Origin: Tubulanus polymorphus
Taxonomy: Eukaryota; Nemertea; Palaeonemertea; Tubulaniformes; Tubulanidae
Reading direction: 5' to 3'
NCBI RefSeq assembly: GCF_964204645.1
Contig: NC_134029.1
Coordinates: 14,686,850-14,750,849, forward strand
DNA length: 64,000 nt
The translations under genes were made by a program, and so were the position numbers. Under the pieces are notes generated by a model. The model was given only the letters and a program-made list of their open reading frames with translations. It was not told the origin of the DNA and searched no databases. Below are positions 10,557 to 22,300 of this stretch, piece after piece. Positions within the stretch are counted from its first letter, which is position 1, and each line of letters begins with the position of its first letter.

Positions 10557-12055
10557 ATGACCTCCATTCTAAATAGGGATGGATGTCTCACATGCCCAAA
10601 TCACACTGCAAGTTTCTTGAAAATCCATCGACAATAGGCCGTATCATGTGAAAGAAGATAATAGAGATTGCCAACCTGGTGGCCAATGAGCTCTCATTAA
10701 GAGATGTCATTTGAAAGGCTGAATCCAAAAACATGTCTATCGCACTTTTGAGCCCAAACGTCTACTTTTACTTAGTAGCCACTTGAGAACAATAAGCAAT
10801 TAACGATATCGGCTACTTTTCCAGTAGTATACATTTCAAAACAGTCACTCTGAAATAGTATTCCTTTCAATTCGGTTGGTTTTTCATAGTGGCTGTTTCG
10901 AAGAGTCTACTATTGAAAAGTGACCATTTGAAAACATCTGGTTTTGATAGTGCACACAGCAGTAGAGGTGACTGTAAAACCACCCGCCTGTTAACAGTGA
11001 CTTTGTGATAGTAACTCCTACCATAACGGCTACTTTCAAAACATATCGTTTCTAAAAGTCAACTATTGAAAAGTGACCATTTTGAGATGGCAAGGTAATT
11101 TCATGTTTAAAATAGCAGCATCTGTAAAAGATTTGCAGTGATACGTGACAGGTTCAAAGGTACTGTTAAAGGGGTCATGAAGAGGTTTTGAAAAAAATTT
11201 TAAATCTAATTTTCTTTGTATAATACATGCGCCGTATGCATCTATAGTAGTCTCGTGAAAAATGTTTTAAATATCTTTATCCAAACTCGAGAAAAGCCCG
11301 TAGCAACGGCCCTAGCAACAGGATGCTCGCGTTTGCGCGGTGATGTTGATGACGTCATTCTGAGAACAGCTCGCCTGCAGCACACACACAAGCGTTATAA
11401 TACAATACTCATTTTGGTTGAATATCGCGCTAATTTTACCGCCTTTTGAAATGCCTTAGCTGTGTGTAGCTATGAACTGTTCCCACAAAGGCAGTGACAA
11501 ATTTTAGTGGCCAAAACCAATAATTTGGCCCTAAGATGATGGACCGTAAGAGCGAAAACACCCGGCCTATGTGTAAACTAGCTTCGCACTTTAAGAGAAG
11601 GATTCTCGCAAATATTACTGCACACATAAACTTTGATACACAAAACTTATGTTTTTATTATCTGAGAGCCTTTCATTCTGCCAAGTGACGCAATTTCTGT
11701 GAATTTAATACCTAGTATTAAGACTAAAGAGATTTGCGCTTTCCACTGCATATAGTACTGGCTTTTCCCCAGTGACCCACATCGCTGTAGTATGCACAAC
11801 ATACTGGCTGTATATATGCAGCACACATTACTATTACACGGCCTGGATGGCGCAGGCTGGGCTGGGATTCACGAACAAGTTTACGGTTTCAGGACGCTTT
11901 TATGGTCCAGTACTGGATAAAAATATCTCTACCCACAGAAATATCTGCGATGTCTATATCAGTCATCCCCTCCGCATGGTTTTTACAAAGAGGGAATGAC
12001 TTAAATGATGATGAATGCTCGCTGCTCCACGACATAGAAATATGCTGTACTATAG

Positions 12056-12891
12056 CAGAGATGCTAGTTTTCCGGAAATATCCGGAATTCCGGAAATTTA
12101 GGATCGCCGATGTCAATTCCGGAAATTTGGTGAGAATTCCTTGCGGCGACCAGTAATGGCACGGACCGTAAAAGCGTTCGTTTGTTTGTACTCGTCGTCG
12201 CTTCTGTGTTATTTTATCTTGGTCTCTGTTTCCGAGGACGTTCTGCTACAATGTATATATGTGTGCTTGTTGTGGCTTATAGGCGGAGCGCCACTGTTGC
12301 GACGCCATTTCCAATTAAAAGTCAATTATCTTTACGCGCCGTTGTACATCGTCCCGCTGACGGCCAACAATGTGAAGATGCACGTGGTAATAATTAAGAT
12401 AATATTTAATAAATATCATCTTAATTATTACCACGCGCGTGTTATGTCCTGGGGCACGCAGCTTTGTAATTTTCTTTTTGCGGGACGGTCTGCAAAATGA
12501 GCACGCACGGAAAGATTGTCAGTCGGGAGTCAGCCGATATAAAGGCAATTGACAGCGGTATAAAAAAAAAAATTTAACTGGCAATGGCTAGAGTGTAAGG
12601 ACAGTAACGGGGACTACTTATCGAACTACATTCGTAAGATAGACTTAGCTGGCATGGCGTACTGCGTCGTTTGTAAAGACCAGGTCAAATACGGTAGTGG
12701 CGGGAAAAAAGATATTCTTCGTCACCCGGATAGCGCACAGCATTAGAAGGCAGCGAGGGATGTGAAGCACAACGAATGCCTGCCGTCGTATTTTCAGATG
12801 AAAGATGCCGATCGTGACACTGCATCTCCGGCGATGCAAAAACGGCCGTTCTAAATTCCGGAATTTTGGTAATTTGGCCCTAGCATCTCTG
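12056..12891 (+). mobile_element. hAT-like element with 6-bp target duplication
   Basis: Termini CAGAGATGCTAG and CTAGCATCTCTG match the CAGNG start of hAT elements. They are flanked by CTATAG on both sides (12050-12055 and 12892-12897). CTATAG is itself a palindrome, so it could be part of the inverted repeat rather than a duplication. Subterminal TCCGGAATTCCGGAAA-type repeats are present at both ends. It encodes a zinc-finger fragment (next entry) but no catalytic domain. It sits inside the TTAA element, making a three-level nest. Confidence 0.72.
12573..12746 (+). pseudogene. BED-like zinc-finger fragment of hAT transposase
   Basis: A 57-codon open stretch ends at TAG. It contains YCVVCKDQV, then GGKKDILRH and DSAQH, i.e. 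a C-x2-C ... H-x5-H zinc finger like the BED or BED-like fingers at the N terminus of hAT transposases, which bind the element's ends. The catalytic RNase-H-like domain and dimerisation domain are missing. No ATG opens the frame. It supports the hAT assignment made from the termini. Confidence 0.6.
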
Positions 12892-13268
12892 CTATAGTCA
12901 CAAATTGCTTCGTTCTGAGGCATCAGGTCCAAATTAAATGGAATGATTTCGACTGTCTATTAATAAAAACTGTTGGCTTTCTAAACTTCAGACGTTTGAT
13001 TGGAATCTGATGTATTTGAGTCACTATTTTGAACTTTAATCGCTGTTTGTTTCTATACAGTACACCATGTTGTTTTGGTTTAGGTTCTCAGAATGACTTC
13101 ACACTTCCGGGTTTGGAAGGAATCAGCGCGGCTGATCAAAAGTCTCGTTTTACACTAATTGAAGAATTAAAAATTAATTTCTTGACCACTAAATCAATAA
13201 ATAAGTTATAATTGATGATAAAAAATACTTTAAGCCATATCTCAAAAACCTCTTCATGACCCCTTTAA

Positions 13269-14334
13269 ACCCTATCTGCTTTGTATACAGAACTCTGTAT
13301 GCTTTGAATACAGTTCTGTGAATAGAAAATCCAAGTTTTTGAGTTGCTAAGAATCCCCTAATTTAAATTACGCTCAACAAAATGGCAATATCCACTATTG
13401 ATTCATATATCATCATCATGGATTAAATCCATTAATTTTGAAAATATAGTGCCAGTCCTAGAATTTTTAGAATTTTAAGATTTTTGTTTTACATTTGCGA
13501 TTATAAAACATTCTGGTGCGTTCATAAATCTTTGATTTTGTAGAAAAGAAAGACAAAAAATAAATTCCTTTTTAGGCTTAATTTTTTTTTAAGGGTATAT
13601 GAGAGGGGAATATACAAATAAAATCATATGTTCAGGAAATGAATTACGAAAAAAATGTATCTAAAATACTTAGAATTAACCTTGAATTTATTGTTTATTT
13701 TGATACAAACGATTTTTAAGTAATCCATGTGATGTTCACTTTGTCACGCTGTTCTCTGCTTGTTCGTTAATGAATATTGAATCGTTTTATCGCTTGCTAG
13801 AAGTGATTCCATGATCAAATCTTATTTCGTAGTTATACGGTTTGGTTGAAATGAAATTACCAACTTATAAAAGATCAAAGGATTAGCATATAATGTATCG
13901 GTCAGCAGGTCAATTACACTGGCTAACTAGACAGTGATTGATGAATGAATGAACTAACTGCACCAACCACCAAAAGACCACAAACCAAAAGTAATTACCT
14001 CTTAATAGTAATAAACTTAGCACCGCAATATCTCTATGAGACTTTATTTTATTTTTCTGAATCGAGGAACCAATGAATCGCTGAATTATAAGATAATCAT
14101 CAGTTTTCTCCAACTAAACTCTTTTTCTCAAATTATAGACCAAAGTTACCAATACTTGAATTTGGAAGCAAATGCGGGCTAGAACCAACAAAGGTACCGG
14201 TTTAAGGTGCAAATATAGCGACCAACACGGGTGTATATCCCTTCTGTGCCAAAAAGTAAATAATTTTCGATCTAAACGGCTACAGGACCCGAAGAAGTCA
14301 AATAAAATACTCTAAACCGTGTTAACTGTAGATA
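13269..14334. other. Fold-back element interior, unassigned
   Basis: AT-rich, no gene recognised. A partial repeat (CAGAACTCTGTATGCTTTGAATACAGTTCTG) near 13288-13318 forms a small inverted repeat. Confidence 0.5.
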
Positions 14335-14555
14335 AATGAAGAAATTCCACAATAGAATTTTGTATCATGAAATTTATTTAAGTTGAACCACAACGTTTCG
14401 GCTGTTGACTGACAGCCATCTGACTAAAAGCCCTTATCACTAGGAATGTCTACATTCTACCTGATGGATGCTGTTAGTCAACAGTTGAAACGTTACGGTT
14501 TCACCTTTAACAAATTTTATCATATTTAAAATTCTGTTACGGGATTTCTCCGTTC
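14335..14555. repeat. Inverted pair of ACGTTTCGG/CGAAACGTT-type ends
   Basis: About 90 bp at 14335-14425 is repeated in reverse complement at 14455-14555. Each arm carries, in the outward-reading orientation, a GAAACGTT block preceded by a short stem (GGCTGT/ACAGCC or CTGTT/AACAG) and a degenerate CTGATG-like core. This resembles terminal sequences of Penelope-like elements, in which hammerhead ribozymes occur. Both cores depart from the hammerhead consensus, so activity is not expected. Confidence 0.45.
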
Positions 14556-15171
14556 ATGACCCCAGTGATGATCACCAAAGGCCATTACCGTAATCCAAAT
14601 GAAATCATGAACACCATACAAAGTTTCTTTTAATAAATTCGATCAAATATGGGCTCAATTTAGATGATTTCTTAAGAATGTTTAAAATCCACATGGATAT
14701 AGCATATTTTGTTTTAAAAAAAATGAATGATTTCAGGGAAATTCGAACACTCCAAAATGCACATCTTAAGATGCAGAGACATCCAGGCTCCCGTTGAAAA
14801 TAAACCACCATTTCAATAATGAGAGGTTAGCCTGAATTTATGATTGCACTTTTAATCTAAGAATATACCAAAAATAAATGCAGACCTATGCTTGAAAATA
14901 GCTGCACTTGTTCAAATTGAATTCTTTATTAAATCTTATCGCCATGAAAAAAAGGAAATCTCGATTTATCTTAACACTACATAACTATTGACAATTTGTA
15001 AACAAATTTAACTGCAATCCCGACTTTTATTGGTGAGAGTTGGGAATCGCTCATCACATTTCACATCCTCAAAGAGTATCTACAATATCTTCAGATCTTA
15101 ACTGAGTCACTCTAAATAGAACTAGATCCCAAACTATAGCGTGAGTAGAGTTTTCAGTATGTTTATATTGT
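14556..15171. other. Fold-back element interior, unassigned
   Basis: AT-rich, no gene or repeat recognised before the right arm begins. Confidence 0.5.
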
Positions 15172-15770
15172 CACGTATCACTGCAAATCTGAAGCATATG
15201 ATGCTACAGTGTATTTATAACAGGGAATCTGGCAAGCGATCTCAAAATCGTCTCTTTTCAATAGTTGACTTTTAGAAACGATGTTTTTTGAGAGTAGCTG
15301 TTATAAGAGTTACTATCACAAAGTCACTGTTTACAGGCACGTGGTTTTACAGTCACCTCTACTGCTAGTGTGCACTATCGAAACCAGATGTATTAAAATG
15401 GTCACTTTTCAATAGTAGACTCTTCGAAACAGCTACTATAGAAAACCAACTGAATTGAAAGGAATACTATTTCAGAGTGACTGTTTTGAAATGTATACTA
15501 CTGGAAAAGTAGCTGATATCGTTAATTGCTTATTGTTCTCAAGTGGCTACTAAGTAAAAGTAGACGTTTGGGCTCAAAAGTGCGATAGACATGTTCTTGG
15601 ATTCCGCCTTTCAAATGGCCTCTCTTAATGAGAGCTCATTGGCCACCAGGTTGGCAATCTCTATTGTCTTCTTTCTCATGATACCGCCTATTGTCGATGG
15701 TTTTTCAAGAAACTTGCAGTGTGATTTGGGCATGTGAGACATCCATCCCTATTGAGAATGGAGGTCATTC

Positions 15771-15981
15771 GTAATTAAATGTGACCACCAGGGGCTTGAA
15801 TATCTTGTAGCATTAATCATAGGAGAAAAATCAACCTGAAGTATTTGTTCCTGCCACATGCACTGTCAAAGTCTGTTGAAAAATTGACTGGTCCCCTTGA
15901 AAAAATTATTCTATTATATCAGCCAATCCCCTTTAATTTTTAAAATCACTATCAATGCTTTAAGGCCCATGTCCCTCTTGT
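15771..15981 (+). mobile_element. Helentron-like 3' end near exon 2
   Basis: Ends AAGGCCCATGTCCCTCTTG followed by TTT, the same 3' pattern as the family-4 element ending at 24778 (GGCCCATGGGCCTCTAG). The hairpin is partly decayed. A CACCAGGGG motif lies at 15786. The 5' part is not identified. The end falls 29 bp before exon 2. Confidence 0.4.
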
Positions 15982-16010
15982 TTATCAATTTTTACGGTGT
16001 CTTATTGTAG

Positions 16011-16232
16011 ATATTCCTCTTTTATCGCACCATGGAGGTAGTCACACAGATTCCAACTTTGTGGTTCATTGGCTGAATAACAAGGAGCTTCAGTTTACAC
16101 TGGAAGCCGAGAAACTTGTACAAGAAATGGCAAAACAAGATATTTCAGATGGTTTAGATGTATCTATGTTTGATGAGATTTCTTACCCTATTCCACAAAG
16201 AAATGGCTATGAAGATTTTTCTGAAAATGACA
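16011..16232 (+). CDS. DMXL: DMXL / Rabconnectin-3 alpha, exon 2
   Basis: Acceptor TTATTGTAG, donor GTAAGTAT. The first two bases complete the aspartate codon split with exon 1, and the last base opens the next codon. It encodes DIPLLSHHGGSH, then NFVVHWLNNKELQFT, one of the best conserved DMXL signatures, followed by an acidic, poorly conserved linker typical of this part of the family. It belongs to the N-terminal WD40 half of the protein. Confidence 0.92.
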
Positions 16233-17679
16233 GTAAGTATGTCCACATGTCACGTACGCACAGGCAATACGAATCTTGCCAACTTTAATTATTCATCGTA
16301 TTAATCGATAGTGCACGCTGAGCTGCGCGCCATTTTGTTCTAATGCTGAGAGATACGGACACAAAGTCACTTGGCAGTGCTCCGAATACATCGTCAGTAA
16401 TTTCTTATTTATTTCTTAAGCCAACATCCACCACCAGTTCGTAGAATTTTCGGAATTTCGATCAACATTCTACTATTTTGTCAATTAGCGTTATAGAAAC
16501 CCGGAAGTGAAATTTTCGGCTTTTTCAGCAACAAATGTGCGATTTCTGTCCAAATGGTCGGCCTTATTTTAAAAAACATAATGTGACGATCTAGATATTG
16601 GTATTTAGTCTCTGAAAATGTATGCTTTAATGGGTCCATTTCTTATCATGATGTCAAAAAAGTGACACTCGTCTGAAAATTTAGTACAAATTCCTAAATA
16701 TTTTTTACGCTTCATTTTCCGATTTATATTTTCCTAATTTTCGAAGACGGTGGCCATGAAACCTACTAGTTCTACTATTAAGTTACTTATTCTGTTGATG
16801 TAGAAGTGTGTTATGTTGCTTCTTTTATAGACAATTTGAGATCATAAAATTTTTATTCCAAATCCAAAAAAATCTAATTTTATTGGAAACAAGTTTCAAT
16901 GCCAGGCCATCAAAATATTTGCAAAATATTAAAAACTTATAAATTGAGTCCTTATGCCCATATAACCCTCAATATTAACAATTTTCCCTAGCAACGAATG
17001 TAACATTCAGGGCAAAATCACAAAATGAAATGCGCATTTCTTATGAATCACTTTCTGAACTAAGACGAGCCATGAACTATGATCAGCTCTGCTGAATCAT
17101 CACAGCGATCAAATCGCTGCTTTTTGAGGTAGGTTATGTGCGGAATTTGAGAATATAGAATTCATTTCTTTTTATTTTAAGCTTTTCATTTATTTGTACC
17201 TGTGTCATGTTTTGCAGATTTATTTTGAAGAGGAAACAAATGTATTCGATCTATAGGCAGTTGCCAGATTTGTTGTTGGGCTGCAGCTGACTCTAGATTT
17301 GGTCACCGGTCACCCGCTCAACTACAAGGACCCCAGGATTGACTGTCCGAGAGCAGTTATTGACATAGCTAGTGCTTGCTGCGGGATCAAGCCATATGCC
17401 GTTTGGCTTATAATCATAATCTTATTTATTCATATTTAGAAAAAATATTTTGAATTAGATACTTTAAACATCAAATTTGTCACCTGCTGGATCCACCAAA
17501 CTCTGACCGTTCTTGTGTGGGCTTGTCGATCGACATACAAGCTGGTTCATTCGAGACTACGCCATTGGCTGAAATAATATTCATTTCATTAAAAAGATCT
17601 TATGTTCTGAATGTTCTGAAATATTCCATTGATATGAATAAAAACATTCAATAAGATACATTAATATTCCGTTATTTTT
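16233..17679. other. Intron 2, left part
   Basis: Intron 2 runs 16233-25336. This part is AT-rich with no recognised element or gene. Confidence 0.6.
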
Positions 17680-18570
17680 ATGGACTTTCGCTTTAGCAAA
17701 GTCCATTTTGTTATCGCATATGAAACTTTCTTCCTTTGGTACATAATAACTTCCAAACGAGGCTTAGTTTCTCGTTGGAACTTTTAATACATCACACGTG
17801 CTCGTAACGGACTCGCTGCTATGTGGTGTATTGGTTAGCGCATGTATATGAAATGCGTGCCTCGTGCGTGGCCTTGTCAAAGTTTTCCTGGAAACCGCAA
17901 ATCATTCAACTGCCAGGGTTCGTCGCAGGCCTTGGAAAGCTGTGAATTTTATAGAAGGGCAGTAAAATTGGGAAAGAGTGGAGTGAATCTTGGAAATTGT
18001 TTAATTTACAAAAATAAAATTGTCTAACAAACTTCGTACTAGAAATCGTCACGCAATGAAAGTGTTGAGTGTCTATTTGAGTCAGTGGGGAAAATCCACT
18101 ACCATGTATATTCATCAGATGAATCATCATGCAGTTTTGTGTGATGGAGATCGTATCAAGGTATGGTGGGGAACTCTTAGGGATCTACAATTCAAGATGG
18201 CCGAAGTTTGACCTATTTTTGACACGTGTTCGTGATAACTCAAAAATCGTTCGAGAAAATTTGATGAAATTTATATTAGATGTGTAAATATGATGTGAAA
18301 CCATATTGTTTTGGAGACTTTTCCAGTTCAAGATGGCTGACACCATCTTCTTTGGAAACATGAACTTTGCGTATACACGATAACTCGAAAACCGTTAATG
18401 AAATTTTTATGGTACCGGTATGTGTATGATAATATGAAAAGGAACTGTCTTGTTCTCGGAACTTCTCCAATTCAAGATGGCCGACTTATGACCTACTTTC
18501 TGGTCAAAATGGCATGTTTTTAATTTTTGGTTTACCTTTGTCAGCAGTATGAGGTTGGCATTGAGCCAAT
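17680..18570 (+). mobile_element. Helentron-like element, family 5
   Basis: Starts with the hairpin ATGGACTTT-cgctttagc-AAAGTCCAT (17680-17706) after a T-run. Towards the right it holds three tandem ~140-bp repeats, each with CAAGATGGC (18193, 18329, 18473) and ATAACTC-type pieces. There is no protein gene. The 3' end is uncertain, before family 1 begins at 18615. The architecture matches the other Helentron-like families. Confidence 0.5.
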
Positions 18571-18614
18571 TCATGTAAAACCGTTTTTTTTTTCGTTTTT
18601 TTTATGTGAGCATT

Positions 18615-19884
18615 TTTAGCCCACTTGGGACTTTAGTCCCAGCGGGCTATTGCGTTCACTTTTTGTCCGTCGTCCGTCCGTCGTAGCGTCCGTCCGACCG
18701 TAGACGGAATCCAGTTATTTTGAGAAGTTTTGAAGACGCTTCGAGGTAATGTCTTGATATTTGGGTTACACATGTATCTACCTTAGACACATCTTCAGCC
18801 CAAAAACTGGCCCTGTCAGATTCAAGATGGCCGACTGGCAGCCATTGTTGTTTGCCAAAATCAGCACTTTTTACACATTTTATGAACTTTTTGAGGCAAT
18901 TTTGAAGACGCTTCGATCAATTACCTTGATATTTCGGATATATGTGAATCCCCCCAGGGCCCATCAGCTTAACAAAAATTGGGTCAATCGGACTCAAGAT
19001 GGCCGTCCTATGACCTTTTTAGTGCCCAAAAATGTTAATTTTTGCCCGAATTCTGAGTCCTGTAGCTTCCTACTGGTATACCATTTCTCATTGCAATTTG
19101 TGATGGGTATTCTTTGGAAAGGGATGTTTTATACCTGAGACAGGTATTTTTCATCAGCCAATTATGACGCAATTGGCGGCCATCTTTGTGTCACCAGTAC
19201 TCATTCGTAAGTGGGAAAAAGTTTTTCCACATTATATTGATACATTAAGCGTATTTTGTTACCACAATCATTTAGAATGTTAGAGCTCATAACCTGTTCT
19301 ATGATTTTGGTGAGTTTCAAGGTCATTGGATTTTGTATATAGGGCGTTGAATAATGCAATATCTTAGCATTTCTATATTACATTCATACCTATGCATATT
19401 TTGTAACCACAATCAATTGGAAAGTTGTAGCTCATGACATTATCTATGATTGTTACGAGTTTTAAGGACATTAGTTATTCTCTATGGTCACCAGGGGGCG
19501 TTGAATAGTAGAATAACTTAATATTTCCTTATTTTATTGGTACCTAGGCATATTTTGTTACCATGATCAATTGCAAAGTTGTAGTTCATGACATGTTCTA
19601 TGATTGTGGTAAGTTTCGACGTCATTGGGTTTTGAATATGGTCACCAGGGGGCGTTAAATAGTAGAATAACTTATTATTTCCTTATTAAATTGGTAACGA
19701 GGCATATTTTGTTATCACAATCAATTACAAAATCGTAGCTGCTGACATGTTCTATGATTGTGGTGAGTTTCAAGGTCATTGGTTTTTGTATATGGTCACC
19801 AGGGGGCGTTGAATATTGAAATTGTTAGATTGTTGAGCATTTGGGACCACTTCCCAAGTGGGCATGGTGTCGCTGGACCCCTAG
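18615..19884 (+). mobile_element. Helentron-like element, family 1, best copy
   Basis: The 5' end after a T-run: AGCCCACTTGGGACT nested hairpin (18618-18648), a GTCC-rich tract (18666-18700), then CAAGATGGCCG motifs at about 18825 and 18994. Next are about four 154-bp tandem repeats (19236-19820), and the 3' end CCACTT-CCC-AAGTGG hairpin (19847-19861) before ...CCCCTAG|TTTT at 19884. The 5' GCCCACTTGGGA (18619-18630) is exactly complementary to 3' TCCCAAGTGGGC (19852-19863), set at different distances from the ends. This asymmetric terminal inverted repeat is typical of Helitron2/Helentron elements. No Rep/helicase gene, so it depends on an autonomous partner. Confidence 0.75.
19485..19811 (+). 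promoter_or_regulatory. Three CTCF-like motifs at 154-bp spacing
   Basis: TGGTCACCAGGGGGCG occurs at 19485, 19639 and 19793, one per internal repeat of the family-1 element. It differs at one of its 16 positions from the vertebrate CTCF consensus (TGGCCACCAGGGGGCG core). CTCF exists across bilaterians, but binding here is only inferred. Confidence 0.4.
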
Positions 19885-22255
19885 TTTTCATTCGTGCTCG
19901 GGTTAAACGATGTATATTCGATGCGATTGAAGACATGACAAACCTATGTCGATGACATGGTCAACTTTGTTTAATTTCGACGAAAACTGTTTTTGGCGGG
20001 AAAATTCTTAGCTCTTGCGTATAAAATTGCAATGACCTTTATTGGGAGGTGTCGTCTCTACGAGCGAATGTGATTGGCTGTTTTTGGGATATACGGGGAA
20101 TTCCGGCGCTACCAATATAATTATGGGAAAGCGTTTAATGGCGAACGTTTCATTGGACAATGTGCCGTATATGTGCGAATTTTTAATGCTTATTGCTGGT
20201 GAGAATATAATCATTTCACATATCGCCATAGGTATTGTTTCATTTTAATACCCGGTGAATATGTTGATTGAGATTTAAGTGAAGCGAACGTTCACCATAC
20301 ATCAAGGCCTCCACATGCGCGACAGTGATGTGTACGCAACTACTTATTTACACTTCCTATATCATCTGCTCATTAGCCCCACAATTCATTCCACATCCTA
20401 TTGGTCCCACATCTGATTAGTTCAACGTCTAAATGGTCCCACAATTTTTTCATTGAACTTATTGCGCTTGAGATATAAGGATCCATGGATATCTTGTTTT
20501 CTTTTACCAAGGTATCTAAGCATCCCATCCATCCAAAAGTGATTTTAACCAGCAAATATTCAATACTGGGAGTCTTTCCAGGGGTTTCTTGTAGTACGGT
20601 ATACAGGTTAAGCTTGCTGTGATCTATGGTTTATAATAGTTCATTGGGACAACAACAATTTTTTGAAAGCAGAGGAATTTTCAACAAGGAAAATAGTTTT
20701 AGAAATGACAAAAGACCTTTATTTGAAATATTGAAAATATAGAAATAGAATCGTCAAAACTTTTCAATAATCAGTCCAATCATTATCCAACAGAAGAAAA
20801 GTCTAGAGGATCATTTCGCACGCTTATCAACACAGATGCGCGCACATTGTTCCAATCATGATAATATCCATCGAACAAATCAAGTCTTTTTCAATCACAC
20901 ACTTAGTAGTCAAATAAACGTAGTCCAGTAGTCTGTAAACACCAATCGGTCACCTTGAAAAACATTCTTTCAGTGTCGTAAACCTGTATATATACAACAA
21001 GATAGGCATTGTGAAATGTAATGAAGGCTTAAGGCGTATTATATATTCATAAATGATAACCCTGGATGACGTTGATTACCTTGGATTATCGTCGCCCTCT
21101 AGGCCTACCTGTCACTTTTGGAAATTCTACTCCCAATTCAATGCAATCATAGCCTATTCCCCCTGGGCTTATCCCTGCTTCAACTGCCCAGAATACACAA
21201 AACTCACGAAAGTTACTAGTCTTGGCCCTTGGGCTGATTGACCCTAGTTATAAGCACTTAAAAACACAAGAAAATACGTGATTGATGGTAAGTGGTACTG
21301 ATACGAACCCTCATGCTACAAAAATAAATACCATAGAACTCAATTTGATTCGTGCTCTATGTATAGACCAAGTTTAAGAATTTGAAGTTGAAACATTTAC
21401 GGGTATCAGAACCCGTAAGTAAACACATTCAGTCGTATTTTTACAAATATTGGGTCTAGCTGCACCACATATACACCATTAACGCGGCCCCATATCATTT
21501 ACTTACTTTCACAAATGATATCTTTTCAATCAACTGAAATGGTTCGAAAAGCAACCAAATCATGATAAATCCCGATGTTTTTAACTGTTGCATCTAGCAA
21601 GGATGACTCCACATTCAAGTGAAGGTCGCAATCGCGCGATAGATTTGTTTGCGGACACCGAATAATTTTGATTTCCTTAAAGGTCACGACAAGTGAGCGC
21701 AGATTCAAGGTCTCTCATTCTTAGTATTGTCTACGCACGTGATGTATGATTTGTTTTGGAATATAGAATTTAAAATTCTTACCAGGGTATTTGGTTTGAG
21801 ATTCTTCTTATATTTCAGATTCTTTCTCACCTCTCCTCATTATCTTCTTATTGCAGTTTGCAGAAAACCCTTTTGATATTTTTGTGATTATTATTATTAG
21901 ACAGATGCTGGGTGCCTCGGACGCCCAGCGCCAGGAGGGCGTCCCTTTGATAAAAGCGTGTATGTGGATACTTCAAAGTGACTTTTAACCGAATCTGACT
22001 CCATGACAAAGTCAAAGTATGTCCAGTTTGGCACATCATTGGAGATATTCCAGAAGAAATATTACATCATGTTCCATAGAGGAAACTAGCAGCATTTAGT
22101 CAAGTTTTGACCATTGCAATTGGGGCGTTTGATTCTAGAATTCATAAAATTTATGATTTTCACATTTAGATTGAGTTTTTGAATATTTTTTATAATGAAT
22201 CGCATTTAGTGATATGATTTGAAAATTGCCTTACCAATGGGATCCAATTGAGAAA
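19885..22255. other. Intron 2, middle, unassigned
   Basis: No gene recognised. A ~70-bp piece at 20065-20135 (GAATGTGATTGGCTGTTT ...) is repeated, diverged, at 48158-48235. Short CCACA/GGTCCCACA motifs recur around 20380-20440. A TTATTATTA run at 21888-21899 may be a LINE tail remnant. Confidence 0.45.
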
Positions 22256-22300
22256 TATAGCTGCAAAGCAGTGGTAACGGGTTTTCTGTGAAGCCGCACC
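22256..22300 (+). repeat. Double-hairpin dispersed repeat, copy 3 (partial)
   Basis: AAATATAGCTGCAAAGCAG, then TGGTAACGGGTTTTCTGTG: the second half of the block seen at 4070 and 6072. The first hairpin is missing. Confidence 0.55.

Larger units (their letters stand above)
11170..13264. mobile_element. piggyBac-type (TTAA) non-autonomous element
   Basis: Terminal inverted repeats AGGGGTCATGAAGAGGTTTT and its complement lie directly between two TTAA copies (11166-11169 and 13265-13268), the target site of piggyBac transposons. The interior is fairly GC-rich at 11280-12500 but shows no piggyBac transposase. It is nested in the fold-back element and is interrupted by the hAT-like element at 12056-12891; without that insert it is about 1.25 kb. 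Confidence 0.8.
10557..15770. mobile_element. Fold-back element with ~600-bp inverted arms
   Basis: The left arm (about 10557-11160) is matched in reverse complement by the right arm (about 15172-15770), with many small differences. The outer edges read ATGACCTCCATTCT and AGAATGGAGGTCAT. The arms are themselves made of short alternating motifs such as ACTATTGAAAAGTGACC and its complement, as in fold-back elements. The 4-kb centre holds a TTAA-flanked element (11170-13264), 1.9 kb of unassigned DNA and the small inverted repeat at 14335-14555. No transposase of its own and no clear target duplication is visible, so the superfamily is unknown. It lies wholly within DMXL intron 1. Confidence 0.7.

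Noticed and set aside
17831-17845. tRNA A-box-like TGGTTAGCGCATG
   Set aside because: No B box at the right distance.
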